A stretch of DNA of 64,000 bases. It comes from Ectopseudomonas composti. Its GTDB lineage: Bacteria; Pseudomonadota; Gammaproteobacteria; Pseudomonadales; Pseudomonadaceae. The translations under genes were made by a program, and so were the position numbers. The stretch lies in NCBI RefSeq assembly GCF_001567565.1, contig NZ_LSSW01000030.1:186001-250000 (forward strand). The letters run 5' to 3'. The notes under the pieces are model-generated. The model was not told the origin of the DNA and searched no databases. It saw nothing but the letters and a program-made list of their open reading frames with translations. Every line of letters starts with the position of its first letter. Within the stretch, counting starts at the first letter, position 1. Below, in pieces: positions 50,013 through 58,429 of the stretch.

Positions 50013-50969
50013 ATGAGCCGCGAAACCATCGCCGACGAAGAGGTCGGCCACGACTACCGCCAGGCACTCGAAGAAGGCTACCTGCCGATTCGCGAGGTGG
50101 CGCGCAGCACCGGCATCAACGCCGTGACCCTGCGCGCCTGGGAGCGCCGCTATGGGCTGATCGTGCCGTACCGCACGCCCAAGGGGCACCGCCTCTATTC
50201 GCCAGCCAACCTCGAACGCATCAACACCATCCTCGCCTGGCTGGCGCGCGGCGTCGCCGTCGGCCAGGTCAAGGCGCTGCTCGACCACGGTCAGGTGCCC
50301 CAGACCACCAGTACCGACAACTGGTCACGCCAGCGCAACGAACTGCTCGCCTGCATCATCCAGCTCAACGAACGACGCCTCGACGACCGCTTCAACTCGG
50401 CCCTGGCGCTCTACCCTGCCAGCACCCTGGCCGAGCAACTGTTCTGGCCGCTCCTGGGCGACCTGCGGCAACGCTGGCAAGGCCAGTTCGGCGCACGCGC
50501 CGAGCAGGTGTTCTTCCTCTCCTGGCTGCGCAGCAAGCTGGCCACCCGTCTCTACCACTGCAATCGCCAGGTCGGTGGCGCGCCGCTGCTGCTGATGAAC
50601 CTCGGCGAGGCGCCGATGGAGCCGGGCCTGTGGCTGTGCGCCTGGCTGGCCAGCGCCAGCGACTGCCCAGTGGAAGTCTTCGACTGGCCGCTGCCACCCA
50701 ACGAACTGCTGACGGCACTGGAATTCATCGCCCCGCGCGCGGTGCTGCTGTACGCCGAAGAAGCACTGGAGGGCACCCTGCTGCGCCGCCACCTGCCGCG
50801 CCTGGCCGAACTGTGCCCTGTGCCCCTGCTGATCGCCGGCCCTGCCGCCCACATTCACCGCGATGCGCTGACCGGCCTGGAGTCGGCCTGTGACCCGCTC
50901 GCCGCCCATGCCTGGCTGCTCCGCCACGGCCTGATTGGCGCCAAAGAGGTAACCCCATGCAGCAACTGA
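50013..50969 (+). CDS. MerR-family regulator, class II LitR-like
   Basis: 318 residues from ATG 50013. The MerR HTH is at about 23-90 (YLPIREVARSTGINAVTLRAWERRYGLIVPYRTPKGHRLYS). The C-terminal 200 residues have the layout of the cobalamin-binding helical and Rossmann domains of LitR/CarH, but the B12-ligating D/E-x-H-x2-G motif is missing, as in class II LitR proteins, which rely on a partner photosensor instead of B12. The gene overlaps phr by 13 bases and likely controls the surrounding TGTACA-type sites. Confidence 0.82.
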   Translation: MSRETIADEEVGHDYRQALEEGYLPIREVARSTGINAVTLRAWERRYGLIVPYRTPKGHRLYSPANLERINTILAWLARGVAVGQVKALLDHGQVPQTTSTDNWSRQRNELLACIIQLNERRLDDRFNSALALYPASTLAEQLFWPLLGDLRQRWQGQFGARAEQVFFLSWLRSKLATRLYHCNRQVGGAPLLLMNLGEAPMEPGLWLCAWLASASDCPVEVFDWPLPPNELLTALEFIAPRAVLLYAEEALEGTLLRRHLPRLAELCPVPLLIAGPAAHIHRDALTGLESACDPLAAHAWLLRHGLIGAKEVTPCSN

Positions 50970-52393
50970 TTTGGTTTCGCAGCGATCTGCGTACCCAGGA
51001 CAACACCGCCCTGAGCCGGGCCATGGGCAGTGGTGCGACCGTCGCCCTGTATCTCGTCACACCAGGCCAATGGCAGCGTCACGACGACGCCCCGAGCAAG
51101 GTGGACTTCTGGCTGCGCAACCTGGCCGAACTGAGCAAGGCCCTGGCTGCCCTCAACGTGCCACTGCTGGTGCGCCACTGTGACGACTGGAGCGAGGTGC
51201 CGGCGCAGGTCGCCGAGGTCTGCCATGCACACGACATCTGCGCCGTGCACGTCAACGAGGAATACGGCAGCAACGAGAGCCTGCGCGATCAGCAGGTCGC
51301 CGCGTACCTCGGCCAGCAGGATATTGCCTGGCATAGCCATCTCGATCAGTTGCTGTTCAAACCGGGCAGCGTGCTGACCCGCTCCGGCGGCTACTTCCAG
51401 GTCTACAGCCAGTTCCGCAAGGTGTGCTACGAGCGCCTGCACACCGCACTGCCGGCGCTGATACCAGCACCCAAGGCGCAGGCGCCCCTGGCCATCGACA
51501 GCGACGCCATCCCAGGCAGCGTCGAAGGTTTCGCCACCCCCAGCGCCAGCCTGCGCCTGCTCTGGCCAGCCGGAGAACGCGTGGCTCAGCAGCGCCTGGA
51601 GTGCTTCGCCGACGAACAGGTGGCCTTCTACAAGGACGAACGCGACTATCCGGCCAAGCCCGGCACCAGCCAGCTGTCGGCTTACCTGGCCGCTGGCGTG
51701 GTCTCGCCACGCCAGTGCCTGCACGCGGCCCTGGCGGCCAATCAGGGCGAGTTCGACAGCGGCAACCCAGGCGCCGTTACCTGGATCAACGAGCTGCTCT
51801 GGCGCGAGTTCTACAAGCACATTCTGGTCGGCTACCCGCGTGTCTCGCGACACCGCGCCTTCCGCCTGGAGACCGAGGCGCTGCCGTGGCGCCGCGCACC
51901 GGAGGAGCTGGCCGCCTGGCAGGAAGGCCGCACCGGCCTGCCGATCATCGATGCGGCGATGCGCCAGCTGCTGGAAACCGGCTGGATGCACAACCGTCTG
52001 CGCATGGTCGTGGCCATGTTCCTGACCAAGAACCTGCTGATCGACTGGCGTGAGGGTGAGCGTTTCTTCATGCGCCACCTGATCGACGGCGACCTCGCAG
52101 CGAACAACGGCGGCTGGCAGTGGAGCGCCTCCACCGGCACCGATGCCGCACCCTACTTCCGCATCTTCAACCCGATCAGCCAGTCGCAGAAGTTCGACCC
52201 CGACGGCCAGTTCATTCGCCAGTGGTTGCCGGAACTGGCCGGCCTGAACAAGCGCGACATCCATGATCCGTCGGCGCTCGGCGGACTATTCGCGCCCACC
52301 GCCTATCCGCGCCCGATCGTCGACCTGTCACGCTCGCGCCAGCGCGCCTTGGACGCGTTCAAGAACCTGTCTGCGCGGGAGGTTCCGGCATGA
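50957..52393 (+). CDS. phr: Deoxyribodipyrimidine photolyase
   Basis: 478 residues. The N-terminal alpha/beta antenna domain (LIWFRSDLRTQDNTAL) is followed by the FAD domain with RTGLPIIDAAMRQLLETGWMHNRLRMVVAMFL and DGDLAANNGGWQWSASTGTDAAPYFRIFNP, which contain the FAD and CPD-binding residues of class I photolyases. It repairs cyclobutane pyrimidine dimers using blue light. Start and stop both overlap neighbours, so its translation is coupled to the regulator and the NTF2-like gene. Confidence 0.96.
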   Translation: MQQLIWFRSDLRTQDNTALSRAMGSGATVALYLVTPGQWQRHDDAPSKVDFWLRNLAELSKALAALNVPLLVRHCDDWSEVPAQVAEVCHAHDICAVHVNEEYGSNESLRDQQVAAYLGQQDIAWHSHLDQLLFKPGSVLTRSGGYFQVYSQFRKVCYERLHTALPALIPAPKAQAPLAIDSDAIPGSVEGFATPSASLRLLWPAGERVAQQRLECFADEQVAFYKDERDYPAKPGTSQLSAYLAAGVVSPRQCLHAALAANQGEFDSGNPGAVTWINELLWREFYKHILVGYPRVSRHRAFRLETEALPWRRAPEELAAWQEGRTGLPIIDAAMRQLLETGWMHNRLRMVVAMFLTKNLLIDWREGERFFMRHLIDGDLAANNGGWQWSASTGTDAAPYFRIFNPISQSQKFDPDGQFIRQWLPELAGLNKRDIHDPSALGGLFAPTAYPRPIVDLSRSRQRALDAFKNLSAREVPA

Positions 52394-52812
52394 GCAGCTT
52401 CCTGGAAACCTTCGCCGAGCGTTTCACCGCACTGAACAAGGACAACCTCGACCTGCTGGGTGAGCTGTACAGCGACGACGTGCTGTTTCGCGATCCGCTG
52501 CATGAGGTGCACGGGCTGAGCGCAGTGCGGCGCTATTTCGCCGAGCTGTACGCCAATGTCGAGACGCTGCACTTCGAGTTCCACGGTTTCGATGAGGTCG
52601 CGGAAGGCGAGGGCTACCTGCGCTGGACCATGCGCTATCGCCACCCACGCCTGCGTGGCGGCGAGGAAATCGCCGTCGAGGGCTGCTCGCACCTGCGCTG
52701 GCGTGACCGCGTCTATCAGCACCGCGACTACTTCGACGCCGGCGCATTGCTCTATGAACACCTGCCGGTACTGGGCGGCGTAATCGCCTGGCTGAAACGG
52801 AGGCTGGCATGA
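52390..52812 (+). CDS. NTF2/SnoaL-like protein
   Basis: 140 residues: FAERFTALNKDNLDLLGELYSDDVLFRDPLHEVHGLSAVRRYFAELYANV and the following beta sheet are a typical SnoaL-like cone fold, which can be an isomerase/hydrolase or a binding protein. It overlaps phr and the SDR gene by four bases each. First of six accessory genes after phr. Substrate unknown. Confidence 0.85.
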   Translation: MSSFLETFAERFTALNKDNLDLLGELYSDDVLFRDPLHEVHGLSAVRRYFAELYANVETLHFEFHGFDEVAEGEGYLRWTMRYRHPRLRGGEEIAVEGCSHLRWRDRVYQHRDYFDAGALLYEHLPVLGGVIAWLKRRLA

Positions 52813-53564
52813 AACGTATCTGGCTTACCGGCGCCAGCAGCGGCATCGGTGCCGCACTGGCCGAACAATTGCTGCAAGCCGGCCACCAAGTGGCCGTCAG
52901 TGCCCGCAGCAGTGGCCCGCTTGAGGACCTCGCCACGCGCTACGGCGAGCAGGTACTGGTGGTGCCGGGCGACCTGACCGACGCCGAGCAGGTACGCGCC
53001 ATCGGCGAACGCATCGCTCGCCAGTGGGGCGCGCTCGATTGCGTGATCCTCAACGCCGGCACCTGCGAATACATCGAAGTGCGCCAGTTCGAGGCGGCGA
53101 TGATCGAACGCGTGGTCAGCACCAACCTGTTCGCCGCCAGCTACTGCATCGAGGCCGCCCTGCCCCTGCTGCGCCAGGGCAATCGTCCGCACCTGGTCGG
53201 CGTCGGCAGTTCGGTCACCTTCCTGCCATTGCCGCGCTCCGAAGCCTACGGCGCCTCCAAGGCGGCCATGCGCTATCTGCTGCAAAGCCTGCGCATCGAC
53301 CTGGCCGCCGAGGGGATCGACGTCACCCTGGTCAGCCCGGGTTTCGTCGACACCCCGCTGACGCAGAAGAACGACTTCCCCATGCCCATGCGCTGGCCCG
53401 TGGAACGCGCCGCGCGGCATATCGCCGAACGCCTGGACAAGCGCCCGCGCGAAATCGCCTTCCCCACTCCCTTCATCGCCATCCTGAAACTGCTCGGCAG
53501 CCTGCCGAGCAGCCTGCAACTGGCCATAGGTCGCCGTCTGGCGCGTAACGAGGACAACGCATGA
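52809..53564 (+). CDS. Short-chain dehydrogenase/reductase in the lipid-modification run
   Basis: 251 residues. TGASSGIG at 6-13, NAG, and catalytic YGASK (about Tyr147/Lys151 region) are present. The C-terminal part (KRPREIAFPTPFIAILKLLGSLP) is hydrophobic and could contact the membrane, which would suit a lipid-linked substrate (inference). Four-base overlaps with both neighbours. Confidence 0.87.
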   Translation: MKRIWLTGASSGIGAALAEQLLQAGHQVAVSARSSGPLEDLATRYGEQVLVVPGDLTDAEQVRAIGERIARQWGALDCVILNAGTCEYIEVRQFEAAMIERVVSTNLFAASYCIEAALPLLRQGNRPHLVGVGSSVTFLPLPRSEAYGASKAAMRYLLQSLRIDLAAEGIDVTLVSPGFVDTPLTQKNDFPMPMRWPVERAARHIAERLDKRPREIAFPTPFIAILKLLGSLPSSLQLAIGRRLARNEDNA

Positions 53565-54808
53565 AAATCGCCATCGTCGGCAGCGGCATCGCCGGCCTGA
53601 CCTGTGCCTACCTGCTCAACCGTCAGCACGACATTCAGGTGTTCGAGGCCAGCGACTGGATCGGCGGCCACACCCACACCGTCGACGTTGAAGTCGAGGG
53701 CCGCAGCTATGCCGTCGACACCGGTTTCATCGTCTTCAACGACTGGACCTACCCCAACTTCATCCGTCTGCTGGAGCAGGTCGGCGTCGCCTTCAAGCCC
53801 ACCGAAATGAGTTTCTCGGTCAGCGACCCGGCCACCGGCGTGGAATACAACGGCCACGACCTCAACACCCTGTTCGCCCAGCGCAGCAACCTGCTGTCGC
53901 CAGCGTTCTGGGGCATGCTGCGCGATATCCTGCGCTTCAACCGCCAGTCGCAGGACGACCTGGCCAACAACCGCATCGGCGCCGACACCACGCTTGGCCA
54001 GTACCTCGACAGCAACGGTTATGGCCGCCGCTTCATCGAGCACTACATCGTGCCGATGGGCTCGGCCATCTGGTCGATGTCGCTGACCGACATGCTCGGC
54101 TTCCCGCTGCAATTCTTCGTGCGCTTCTGCAAGAACCACGGCCTGCTCTCGGTCAGCGACCGCCCGACCTGGCAGGTGATCGAAGGCGGCTCACGCAGCT
54201 ACGTGGCGCCGCTGACCGCCAGCTTCGCCGAGCGCATCCGCCTCAACTGCCCGGTCAGCCGCGTGGTGCGCGATCAGGACGGCGTCACCCTGTACAGTGC
54301 TGCCGGCAGCGAGCGCTTCGACAAGGTGATCTTCGCCTGCCACAGCGACCAGGCGCTGGCGCTGCTCGATCAGGCCAGCGCAGCGGAACGGGACATCCTT
54401 GGCGCCCTGCCCTACGCCAACAACGACGTGGTGCTGCATACCGATACGCGCCTGCTGCCCAAGCGCAAGCTGGCCTGGGCCAGCTGGAACTATCGCCTGG
54501 GTGGGCCACGTGAACAGATGGCTGCCGTGACCTATGACATGAACATCCTGCAGGGCATCGACAGCGATACCACCTTCTGCGTCAGCCTCAACCAGACTGC
54601 CGCCATCGAGCCGAGCAAGATCCTCGCGCGCTTCCAGTACGCTCACCCGCAGTACAGCCTGGCCGGCACGGCAGCGCAGGCGCGCTGGGAAGAACTACTC
54701 GGCGCTCAGCACACTTATTACTGCGGCGCCTACTGGGCCAATGGCTTTCATGAAGATGGCGTGGTCAGCGCGCTGCGCGTGGCACGCGCCTTCGGTGAGA
54801 CACTCTGA
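53561..54808 (+). CDS. FAD-dependent amine-oxidase-like oxidoreductase
   Basis: 415 residues. FAD motif GSGIAGLTCAYLL at 7-19, EASDWIGGHTHTVDVE, and the C-terminal YYCGAYWANGFHEDGVVSALRVARAFGE place it with NAD(P)-binding Rossmann amine oxidases that neighbour DUF1365 and CFA synthase genes in many bacteria. In alphaproteobacteria a related flavoprotein desaturates methylated fatty acids on the way to furan fatty acids; the same role here is inference. Overlaps both neighbours. Confidence 0.87.
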   Translation: MKIAIVGSGIAGLTCAYLLNRQHDIQVFEASDWIGGHTHTVDVEVEGRSYAVDTGFIVFNDWTYPNFIRLLEQVGVAFKPTEMSFSVSDPATGVEYNGHDLNTLFAQRSNLLSPAFWGMLRDILRFNRQSQDDLANNRIGADTTLGQYLDSNGYGRRFIEHYIVPMGSAIWSMSLTDMLGFPLQFFVRFCKNHGLLSVSDRPTWQVIEGGSRSYVAPLTASFAERIRLNCPVSRVVRDQDGVTLYSAAGSERFDKVIFACHSDQALALLDQASAAERDILGALPYANNDVVLHTDTRLLPKRKLAWASWNYRLGGPREQMAAVTYDMNILQGIDSDTTFCVSLNQTAAIEPSKILARFQYAHPQYSLAGTAAQARWEELLGAQHTYYCGAYWANGFHEDGVVSALRVARAFGETL

Positions 54809-55608
54809 TGCACAGCGCCCTGTACAGCGGCTGGGTGCAGCATCGCCGCTTCGCCCCGCGCGCCCATGCCTTTCGCTATCGCATGGGCCTGCTGTATCTC
54901 GACCTGAGCGAACAGGCGCAGCTGTTCGCCTTGTCCAAGCTGGCCGGCTCCGGCCGCTTCGCGCCGTTCGCCTTTCGCGAGACCGATTACCTGCCCGAAG
55001 CCACCCGCCAGGGCGTGGCGCTGCATGAGGCCGTGCGCAATCGCGTGGAGGAAGCACTGGGCACACGCCCGCAAGGTCGCATCTGCGTGCTGACCCAGCC
55101 GCGCAGTTGGGGGCTGGCGTTCAATCCGGTGAGCATCTTCTACTGCCATGACGCCGACCAGCGGCTGGTGGCGATCCTCTGTGAAGTCCGCAATACGCCA
55201 TGGCGCGAACGCTATCACTACGTGCTGCCGGCCGCTGGCGAAGGCCGCCAGCAGGCCAGCGTGGACAAGGCCTTCCATGTCTCGCCCTTTCTGCCGCGCG
55301 AGCTGCAATACCGCATGAGTTTCAGCGCCGTCGGCGAGCGTCTTGGTCTGCACATGGCCGACTGGCAAGGCGACACCAAGGTCTTCGACGCCAGCCTCAG
55401 TCTGTGCCGTGAAGCGCTCGACCGCAGCAGCCTGCACCGCTATCTGCTGAGTTTCCCCTGGATGACCGGCAAGACCCTTGCCGCCATCTACTGGCAGGCC
55501 ATGCGCCTGCTGTTCAAACGCATCCCGATTTTCGACCACAAGCCAGCGGAAGGCAGCTTCCGTGTCGCCCGCACGCAAGTGAAGGACATGCCCCATGAAA
55601 AGCTCTAG
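54808..55608 (+). CDS. DUF1365 family protein
   Basis: 266 residues. ALYSGWVQHRRFAPRAHAFRYRMGLLYLDL and FNPVSIFYCHDADQRLVAILCEVRNTPWRERYHYVLP are the DUF1365 hallmarks. It is encoded almost always between the amine-oxidase-like and the CFA-synthase-like gene; activity unknown. Its ATG shares a base with the previous stop (TGATG), and it overlaps the next gene by 14 bases. Confidence 0.9.
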   Translation: MHSALYSGWVQHRRFAPRAHAFRYRMGLLYLDLSEQAQLFALSKLAGSGRFAPFAFRETDYLPEATRQGVALHEAVRNRVEEALGTRPQGRICVLTQPRSWGLAFNPVSIFYCHDADQRLVAILCEVRNTPWRERYHYVLPAAGEGRQQASVDKAFHVSPFLPRELQYRMSFSAVGERLGLHMADWQGDTKVFDASLSLCREALDRSSLHRYLLSFPWMTGKTLAAIYWQAMRLLFKRIPIFDHKPAEGSFRVARTQVKDMPHEKL

Positions 55609-56869
55609 CCTGACCTCCACCAGAAACCTGGTACGCAGTGGCAATGGCATTGGCGCCGGCCTGTTGCGCCGGGCCGTACTGCGTCAGCTGCAGAACCTGC
55701 GCCATGGCCTGCTGGTTGTCCATGAAGCCGGCGAAAGCCTGCACTTTGGCCAGCCGCAGGCCCGCCTGCGCGCCGAGATCACGGTGCACGACCCGGCCGT
55801 CTGGGGCCTGGTCGCCGGCAACGGTTCGATCGGCTCGGGCGAGGCTTATATCCATGGTTACTGGAGCACGCCGGATCTGACTGCGGTGATTCGCATCTTC
55901 GTCGCCAACCTCGATGTGCTCGATGCAATGGAGGGCGGCCTGGCGCGTGTGGGCCGCCCACTGATCCAGGGCCTGCACTGGCTCAACCGCAACACCCGGC
56001 AGGGCTCGCGACGCAACATCGCCGCGCACTACGACCTGGGCAACGACCTGTTCGAACAGTTCCTCGACCCGACCATGATGTATTCGGCGGCCATGTTCCG
56101 CAGCGAAGACGACAGCCTGCTGCAGGCCCAATTGAACAAGCTCGAGCGCATCTGCCAGAAGCTCAACCTTAAACGCAGCGACCACCTGCTAGAGATCGGC
56201 ACTGGCTGGGGCAGCATGGCCATCCACGCCGCCAGCCGCTATGGCTGCCGGGTGACCACTACCACTCTGTCACGCGAGCAATATGACCACACCCAGCGGC
56301 GCATTCGTGAACTGGGCCTGGAGGATCGCATCACCCTGCTGCTGGAGGACTACCGCGACCTGGAAGGCCAGTACGACAAGCTGGTATCCATCGAGATGAT
56401 CGAGGCAGTCGGCCACCGCTTCCTGCCCACCTACTTCGAGCAATGCTCACGGCTGCTCAAGCCTGACGGCCTGATGTTGCTGCAAGCCATCACCATTCGT
56501 GACCAGCGCTACGAGCAGGCCTGCCAGTCGGTGGACTTCATCCAGCGCTATATCTTCCCCGGTGGCGCCCTGCCGTCGGTGCACAAGATGCTCGAGGTCG
56601 TGACTCGGCATACCGACCTCAACCTGCATCACATGGAGGATTTCGGCCTGCACTACGCACGCACCCTGCGCCTGTGGCACGACAACCTGCGCCAGGCTAG
56701 GCAGCGCCTCGAACAGCTGGGGTACGACGATTACTTCTATCGCCTGTGGGAGTTTTACCTCTGCTATTGCGAAGGCGGCTTCCTCGAACGCACCATTGGC
56801 ACCGCGCAACTGCTGCTGGCCAAGCCAGACGCTCGTCCTGCCCCACTGTTAGGAAACCTCAATGCCTAA
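55595..56869 (+). CDS. Cyclopropane-fatty-acid-synthase-like methyltransferase
   Basis: 424 residues. The SAM motif LEIGTGWGSMAIHAA, the upstream IAAHYDLGNDLFEQFLD, EMIEAVGHRFL and the C-terminal YCEGGFLERTIGTAQLLLAKP are all present as in CFA synthases, with an N-terminal lipid-contacting domain. It should add a methylene or methyl group to the double bond of a phospholipid acyl chain at the inner membrane. Setting beside a FAD oxidase and DUF1365 suggests a product beyond plain cyclopropane, for example a methylated or furan acid (inference). Confidence 0.9.
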   Translation: MKSSSLTSTRNLVRSGNGIGAGLLRRAVLRQLQNLRHGLLVVHEAGESLHFGQPQARLRAEITVHDPAVWGLVAGNGSIGSGEAYIHGYWSTPDLTAVIRIFVANLDVLDAMEGGLARVGRPLIQGLHWLNRNTRQGSRRNIAAHYDLGNDLFEQFLDPTMMYSAAMFRSEDDSLLQAQLNKLERICQKLNLKRSDHLLEIGTGWGSMAIHAASRYGCRVTTTTLSREQYDHTQRRIRELGLEDRITLLLEDYRDLEGQYDKLVSIEMIEAVGHRFLPTYFEQCSRLLKPDGLMLLQAITIRDQRYEQACQSVDFIQRYIFPGGALPSVHKMLEVVTRHTDLNLHHMEDFGLHYARTLRLWHDNLRQARQRLEQLGYDDYFYRLWEFYLCYCEGGFLERTIGTAQLLLAKPDARPAPLLGNLNA

Positions 56870-57389
56870 GCTGATCGCCAATGCCATCCTGTTCCAGCTC
56901 GGCTGGCTGGTCTGCGTCTTCGCAGGCGACAGCCCCTGGCTGCTGGTGGTGGCGGCGATCATCGCTGTGCATCTGCTCTGGGTCAGCAGTTGGGCTGCCG
57001 AAGGCAAGCTGCTGCTCAGCGTGTTTCTCGCCGGCAGCGCGCTGGACAGCTTTCTGCTCAACCTCGGGGTGTTCGATTTCGGCGAGGAGCGCCAGCTGAT
57101 CCCGCTGTGGCTGGCCTTGCTCTGGCTGCTGCTGGCCAGCACCCTCAATCATTGCCTGGCCTGGACCGCACGCCCCTGGTGGCGCGCCAGCCTGCTGGGG
57201 GCGCTGAGCGCACCGCTGTCGTACTACGCTGGCGCCAAGATCGCCGGCGTCAGCCTGCCGCTCGGAACCTGGCAAACCCTGGCGCTTCTGGCGCTGGTCT
57301 GGGCCGTGGTCATGCCGGTCTTGCACGGGTTCGCCAAGCTGTACCGCGCGCAGTACGAACAACTCCTGCGTAGCCGCCAAGCGGCTTAG
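56862..57389 (+). CDS. DUF2878 inner-membrane protein
   Basis: 175 residues with five or more membrane helices (LIANAILFQLGWLVCVFAG, LLVVAAIIAVHLLWVSSW, LIPLWLALLWLLLASTLNH...). DUF2878 occurs mainly in these photolyase/CFA clusters; function unknown, presumably assists the membrane-lipid reaction. It overlaps the CFA gene by eight bases and closes the run. Confidence 0.85.
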   Translation: MPKLIANAILFQLGWLVCVFAGDSPWLLVVAAIIAVHLLWVSSWAAEGKLLLSVFLAGSALDSFLLNLGVFDFGEERQLIPLWLALLWLLLASTLNHCLAWTARPWWRASLLGALSAPLSYYAGAKIAGVSLPLGTWQTLALLALVWAVVMPVLHGFAKLYRAQYEQLLRSRQAA

Positions 57390-57450
57390 TGCGCGCACGC
57401 CTGTCAGCGCAAACCCCGCGCCGGTCCTGCATGGCGTACACTGCCGCACC

Positions 57451-57762
57451 ATGAGCCAGACCATCCCCCATACTCAACTGCCAACCGAACCCGAGGTCAG
57501 TTGCAGCACTTGCGCGGCCTGCTGCTGCCAGCTGGAAGTGATGCTGTTCGGCGATGAAGGCGTGCCGCAACGCTTCATCGATACCGACCAGTGGGGCAGT
57601 GAAGTGATGCGTCGCCTGGACGACAACTGGTGCGCTGCACTGGACCGCGACAGCATGCGCTGCACCATCTACGAGGTGCGCCCGATGATCTGCCGGGAAT
57701 TCGAGCTGGGCGCCAGCGAGTGCCTGGAAGAGCGTCGCGGCATCGCCCAGGCCTATCGCTAG
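57451..57762 (+). CDS. YkgJ family cysteine-cluster protein
   Basis: 103 residues with the cysteine pattern CSTCAACCCQLE...WCAALD...MRCTIYEVRPMICREFELGASECL of the YkgJ/UPF0153 family, likely a zinc or iron-sulfur site. Starts 61 bases after DUF2878 and may be read from the same transcript or its own promoter. Function unknown. Confidence 0.85.
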   Translation: MSQTIPHTQLPTEPEVSCSTCAACCCQLEVMLFGDEGVPQRFIDTDQWGSEVMRRLDDNWCAALDRDSMRCTIYEVRPMICREFELGASECLEERRGIAQAYR

Positions 57763-57790
57763 CCAAGCGCAGGCCCGCGAGGCACAATGA

Positions 57791-57817
57791 AAAAGACCGG
57801 GGCTGGCCCGGTCTTTT
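57791..57817. terminator. Bidirectional terminator between the YkgJ gene and pagL
   Basis: AAAAGACCGGG-GCTGG-CCCGGTCTTTT: 11-bp stem with A-run and T-run, between convergent genes. It ends the photolyase/lipid transcription unit. Confidence 0.9.
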
Positions 57818-57820
57818 CAT

Positions 57821-58336
57821 TTAAAAGCTCATGCGGTAATGCACGGTGTAGGCCTCTGCGCCATCGTTCGGCTGCTTGATGCCGGCGTTGGAATAGTGGA
57901 CGGCACGCAGGCCGATCTCCTGACCCGCGAAGCGCAGGCCTACGCCGAGGCGATCTTCGAACTGGAAGGAGGAGCCCAGTTGGTTGCTCTCCAGCTCGGT
58001 GCTGGAGAAAGCCGCGACACCGATACCGGCTTCGATGTAAGGGCGCACGTTCTGCCCGGCGAACTCGTAAACGAATACCGGCGCGAAGGAAACGCTGTGG
58101 TTGCTCGCCGTTTTGTCGCCATCCCAGTAGGTGTAACCCAGGTCCCAGTAGCCGGTCAGACGACCATAGCTGCTCTCGAGCCAGCTGTGGTTCCAGTCCC
58201 ACTGCGCACCCAGACGGTAAACCATGGTGGAATCGCCACTCTGACCAATAGCTGCGGTTACATCCGCAGCCTGTGCAGCCCCCATGGTTCCGAACGCAAG
58301 GGCAGCTGCTGCAGCAAAGGCGCATAGCTTCTTCAT
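57821..58336 (-). CDS. pagL: Lipid A 3-O-deacylase
   Basis: 171 residues. Signal peptide to about residue 23 (GAAQA), eight-stranded barrel, and the catalytic His-x-Ser pair in the conserved C-terminal HYSNAGIKQPN; ends in YRMSF with terminal Phe. PagL removes the 3-position acyl chain of lipid A in the outer membrane. Gene order next to murI agrees with P. aeruginosa. An A/T-rich promoter region lies upstream. Confidence 0.92.
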   Translation of the reverse strand: MKKLCAFAAAAALAFGTMGAAQAADVTAAIGQSGDSTMVYRLGAQWDWNHSWLESSYGRLTGYWDLGYTYWDGDKTASNHSVSFAPVFVYEFAGQNVRPYIEAGIGVAAFSSTELESNQLGSSFQFEDRLGVGLRFAGQEIGLRAVHYSNAGIKQPNDGAEAYTVHYRMSF

Positions 58337-58398
58337 GAGTCATTCCTTTAATAGCGAGAGGGTTATCAAGCTCGTTACAAAATATAGAAACATCCAAT

Positions 58399-58415
58399 AT
58401 CAGGGAAACCCTGAT
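58399..58415. promoter_or_regulatory. Perfect palindrome between murI and pagL
   Basis: ATCAGGG-AAA-CCCTGAT, 63 bases upstream of pagL and 15 bases past the murI stop. No T-run for the minus-strand transcript, so it is more likely an operator than a terminator. No PhoP-type direct repeat was seen. Confidence 0.4.
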
Positions 58416-58429
58416 CTGAAAAAAATTCA

